Source: JAAYYM01 sp964483395 (GTDB lineage: Bacteria; Bacillota; Clostridia; Lachnospirales; Lachnospiraceae). Taken from it: a DNA stretch of 8,225 nucleotides. The translations under genes were made by a program, and so were the position numbers. The stretch lies in contig CAZABT010000117.1 of assembly GCA_964483395.1 (NCBI GenBank), positions 1-8,225 of the forward strand. Reading direction: 5' to 3'. How positions within the stretch are numbered: the stretch's first letter is position 1; every line of letters begins with the position of its first letter. Below are positions 6,697-8,225 of this stretch, piece by piece. Under the pieces are notes generated by a model that saw only the letters and a program-made list of their open reading frames with translations, was not told the origin of the DNA and made no database searches.

Positions 6697-6751
6697 TTTA
6701 CTTCAACTGAATTATGTAAACTTTACTTCAACCGAATTATGTAAACTTTAC
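6697..6751 (+). repeat. Two tandem 25-bp direct repeats plus start of a third, abutting a promoter
   Basis: Copies at 6697-6721 and 6722-6746 differ at one base (AACTGAATT versus AACCGAATT), and TTTAC (6747-6751) begins a third unit. Each unit begins TTTACTTCAAC and ends GAATTATGTAAAC. GTTTAC/GTAAAC at the edges of copy 1 are inverted, so each unit is also dyad-like. The array ends two bases before the -35 box at 6754. The position suggests tandem binding sites for an activator; a leftover of a repeat-rich insertion-sequence end is an alternative. Confidence 0.75.
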
Positions 6752-6753
6752 CC

Positions 6754-6783
6754 TTGACATGGAAGTTTTTGCTATGTTATGCT
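6754..6783 (+). promoter_or_regulatory. Promoter of the TPR/membrane-protein gene pair
   Basis: A perfect TTGACA (6754-6759) is followed after 18 bp by TATGCT (6778-6783), which is preceded by TGT (extended -10). It lies 33 bp before the TPR gene start and directly downstream of the 25-bp repeats. Confidence 0.65.
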
Positions 6784-6816
6784 TTATAAGGGTAGTACAT
6801 AAGAAGGGAGAAGGGA

Positions 6817-7311
6817 ATGAAGGGGAAATATATAGGGCGTCCTAAACAGATATCTGCACTTATGGTGACGGCAGGTATGATATGTGTTTGCGCGGGACTT
6901 GCAGTTGGTATAGTTGTATTTGAACGTTCTGTATGGAAGAAAACATATCAGATGAATGAGATCGGAACAGAACTTTTGGAGGAGCATCAGTATGCGGAAG
7001 CTGCCAAGGTGTATCAGGAGGTGCTGCGACTGGATGATGATAATGCGAATGCAGACAGAGGGCTGTCTGATGCCTACCTGGGTCTTGCGAGAGAGGGTAC
7101 AGGAGAGGAAGCAGTCGGAAATTACAGACGTGCAATTGCTTATGACATGGTAAATTTCTCTGCATATCGGGAACTTGCGGATCTTTATCTTGGGGAGCAA
7201 AAGTACGAAGAAGCATTTCATGTCTTACGTGATTTGAATGAACAGTATTCAAGGATGCTGTCACCTGAATATCTGGCAGGCAGTATTGTCAGAGCCAGTT
7301 CTCACGAATGA
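6817..7311 (+). CDS. Membrane-anchored TPR-repeat protein, function unknown
   Basis: The 164-aa product has a basic N-terminus (MKGKYIGRPK) and one hydrophobic segment (~13-35), so it is probably a single-pass membrane anchor. The rest is helical with about three tetratricopeptide repeats at ~45-78 (ELLEEHQYAEAAKVYQEVLRL), ~79-112 (ADAYLG-like; GNYRRAIAYD) and ~113-146 (AYRELADLYLGEQKYEEAFHVL). TPRs mediate protein-protein contacts; no catalytic motif is visible. ATG 6817 follows AAGGGAG (6804-6810) at 6 nt. The next gene begins within or just after the stop codon region, so the two are likely translated together and may act together at the membrane. Confidence 0.8.
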   Translation: MKGKYIGRPKQISALMVTAGMICVCAGLAVGIVVFERSVWKKTYQMNEIGTELLEEHQYAEAAKVYQEVLRLDDDNANADRGLSDAYLGLAREGTGEEAVGNYRRAIAYDMVNFSAYRELADLYLGEQKYEEAFHVLRDLNEQYSRMLSPEYLAGSIVRASSHE

Positions 7312-7328
7312 CACAGGAGGGCTTTATT

Positions 7329-7763
7329 TTGGAATATATAAATGTTTTTGGCTTGATTTTTATTGCTGTTATTATGATTCCCAATATTATATTTGCATAT
7401 AAATGCAGAGATGGTTTTGAAAATAAATGGAATCAGAAATTTGTTGAGGTCATGGAACAGATCGGACGGTTTGGCTGTTTTGGATTTATGATTGTCAATA
7501 TTCCGGGTACTTATTTTGGCTGGTGGTCCGATGGGGCATTTGTGGCTTATCTTATCGTGGATACCATACTTGCATTGCTTTATTGTGGAATTTGGGCTGT
7601 ATGCTTTAGAAAGAGCAGTGTTTTTAGAGCATTGGCATTATCCATTATTCCATCAATTCTATTTCTGTTCAGTGGAATAATGAGCAGATCGGTTTTACTG
7701 GTTCTTACAGCAGCTATTTTTGCACCCAGTCATATTGCAATTTCATATCAAAATGCGAAATGA
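7329..7763 (+). CDS. Small five-helix integral membrane protein, function unknown
   Basis: I chose the TTG start at 7329: a perfect AGGAGG (7315-7320) lies 8 nt upstream and the product then begins MEYINVFGLI. The alternative ATG 7308 overlaps the TPR stop as ATGA but has no ribosome binding site of its own and would place AGGAGG inside the gene. The 144-aa protein has hydrophobic spans at about 5-24, 44-63, 69-93, 99-117 and 120-140. A polar loop (RDGFENKWNQK) follows the first span. Distinctive segments are IGRFGCFGF, IPGTYFGWW and SIIPSILFLFSGIMSRS. I recognise no named family or catalytic motif. Tight linkage to the TPR gene suggests a shared membrane function. Confidence 0.78.
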   Translation: MEYINVFGLIFIAVIMIPNIIFAYKCRDGFENKWNQKFVEVMEQIGRFGCFGFMIVNIPGTYFGWWSDGAFVAYLIVDTILALLYCGIWAVCFRKSSVFRALALSIIPSILFLFSGIMSRSVLLVLTAAIFAPSHIAISYQNAK

Positions 7764-7770
7764 TGAAGGA

Positions 7771-7896
7771 ATGAAGATACAAGCAATCGGCATGCAGAAA
7801 TTTGCGTACGGAATACTTTTTTCAAAAAAAACTTATGAAATAATGTTTGATGTGCTAAAATATAACCCGAAAGATCAAGTTCGAGTAATTTCATAA
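7771..7896 (+). CDS. Possible 41-aa small protein
   Basis: An ORF starts at ATG 7771, eight bases after the preceding gene's stop, and ends with TAA at 7894-7896. The peptide runs MKIQAIGMQK ... DQVRVIS, with a mixed polar/hydrophobic make-up and no signal or motif. An AAGGA sequence touches the ATG directly, too close for normal initiation, so only coupling could drive it. It lies before the operon terminator at 7916. It is weakly supported and may be untranslated 3' leader. Confidence 0.25.
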   Translation: MKIQAIGMQKFAYGILFSKKTYEIMFDVLKYNPKDQVRVIS

Positions 7897-7915
7897 AGTA
7901 TAATCTATCAAAAAC

Positions 7916-7959
7916 GAGTAGCAAACAGCGTAAATCCAGTTGTTTACTGCTCTTTTTTT
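7916..7959 (+). terminator. Strong intrinsic terminator of the TPR/membrane-protein operon
   Basis: GAGTAGCAAACA (7916-7927) pairs with TGTTTACTGCTC (7941-7952) with one G-U pair and one C-A mismatch, followed by seven Ts (7953-7959). It ends transcription from the promoter at 6754-6783. Confidence 0.85.
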
Positions 7960-8225
7960 GTGGTTTACAGAAATAATCATATGCTCAGATTCCCATGGCG
8001 TTTCTCTCTACCATGCTTTCTATGATTCGAGAGGTTATTTTTTGTGCACTGGCAGAAGAAAGAAATAGTAACTGATTAGATTTAAAGAGCAAAATTGGGA
8101 TTGAGGCAAGTAACTGTTTCTGTTATAATCTGTGAAAGGATCATCATACATAGATCATTTGCTTTTGGGGTCGAGAAAAGCAGGATCATAGTCTATATCA
8201 AGCGCCTTTTATCATTAGAAGACGT
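7960..8225. other. Terminal non-coding stretch without a convincing gene
   Basis: No credible ORF with a ribosome binding site is visible on either strand. It holds a short plus-strand reading frame (7995-8075, 26 aa, no Shine-Dalgarno), the promoter at 8101-8129, three GATCAT hexamers after that promoter, and a perfect 7-bp hairpin TGCTTTT/AAAAGCA (8160-8166 and 8176-8182) with a 9-nt loop. The region after 8130 is probably the 5' leader of a gene or RNA beyond the window. Confidence 0.6.
8101..8129 (+). promoter_or_regulatory. Near-consensus extended -10 promoter firing out of the window
   Basis: TTGAGG (8101-8106, four of six) and a perfect TATAAT (8124-8129) are spaced by 17 bp, and TGT (8121-8123) gives an extended -10. 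The transcript would begin near 8136 and run past the right edge, so its gene is not visible. Confidence 0.65.

Noticed and set aside
6697..6751. The 25-bp repeats as a CRISPR array
   Set aside because: The copies are directly adjacent with no spacers, there are only two, and no cas gene is near.
6784..7264. Long minus-strand open frames opposite the TPR gene
   Set aside because: Composition is Cys/His/Leu-rich and unlike a real protein, there are no ribosome binding sites, and the plus-strand gene has clear TPR motifs, promoter and Shine-Dalgarno.

Overview
The window looks like chromosome of a low-GC Gram-positive of the class Clostridia, most likely a gut Lachnospiraceae-type Firmicute. 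The reasons are an RNase Y C-terminus at the left edge, a PdxR/PdxS/PdxT locus (the DXP-independent vitamin B6 route), strong AGGAGG-type ribosome binding sites, sigma-A-like TTGACA/TATAAT promoters and AT-rich intergenic DNA. The genus assignment is inference.

Left part (1-3290). The end of rny is followed by a hairpin terminator with T-runs on both strands. It probably also ends the leftward pdxR gene. pdxR (MocR family regulator, minus strand) is divergent from pdxS-pdxT, whose products form the PLP synthase complex. The 129-bp divergent spacer holds overlapping, opposite -10 boxes and inverted-repeat operator candidates. An intrinsic terminator closes pdxST. Together this is a self-contained, PLP-sensing B6 biosynthesis module.

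Middle part (3291-6672). A leftward MFS efflux-type transporter abuts the pdxT terminator and appears to lack its last transmembrane helix. Its upstream region has a plausible minus-strand promoter and a leader of about 220 nt. The leader contains a long imperfect palindrome with competing hairpins and a candidate 36-codon leader peptide that covers it, which is the layout of a translation-dependent attenuator. The 394-bp spacer 4388-4781 contains that leader, the promoter at 4612-4640 and, facing right, a good promoter (4701-4729) for a two-gene operon. That operon encodes a three-cysteine DUF5131 (phage Gp37/Gp68-type) protein and a six-TM GGDEF diguanylate cyclase.

Right part (6673-8225). 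Two perfectly spaced 25-bp direct repeats sit directly upstream of an extended -10 promoter. This drives a membrane-anchored TPR protein that overlaps, or nearly overlaps, a small five-helix membrane protein of unknown function. A possible 41-aa ORF and a strong terminator follow. The last ~265 bp hold no convincing gene but do contain a near-consensus promoter (8101-8129) firing out of the window.

The most interesting items are the putative leader-peptide attenuator upstream of the truncated transporter, the DUF5131 + GGDEF pairing, and the tandem repeats at the TPR/membrane-protein promoter. I see no CRISPR array, tRNA, rRNA or intact insertion sequence.
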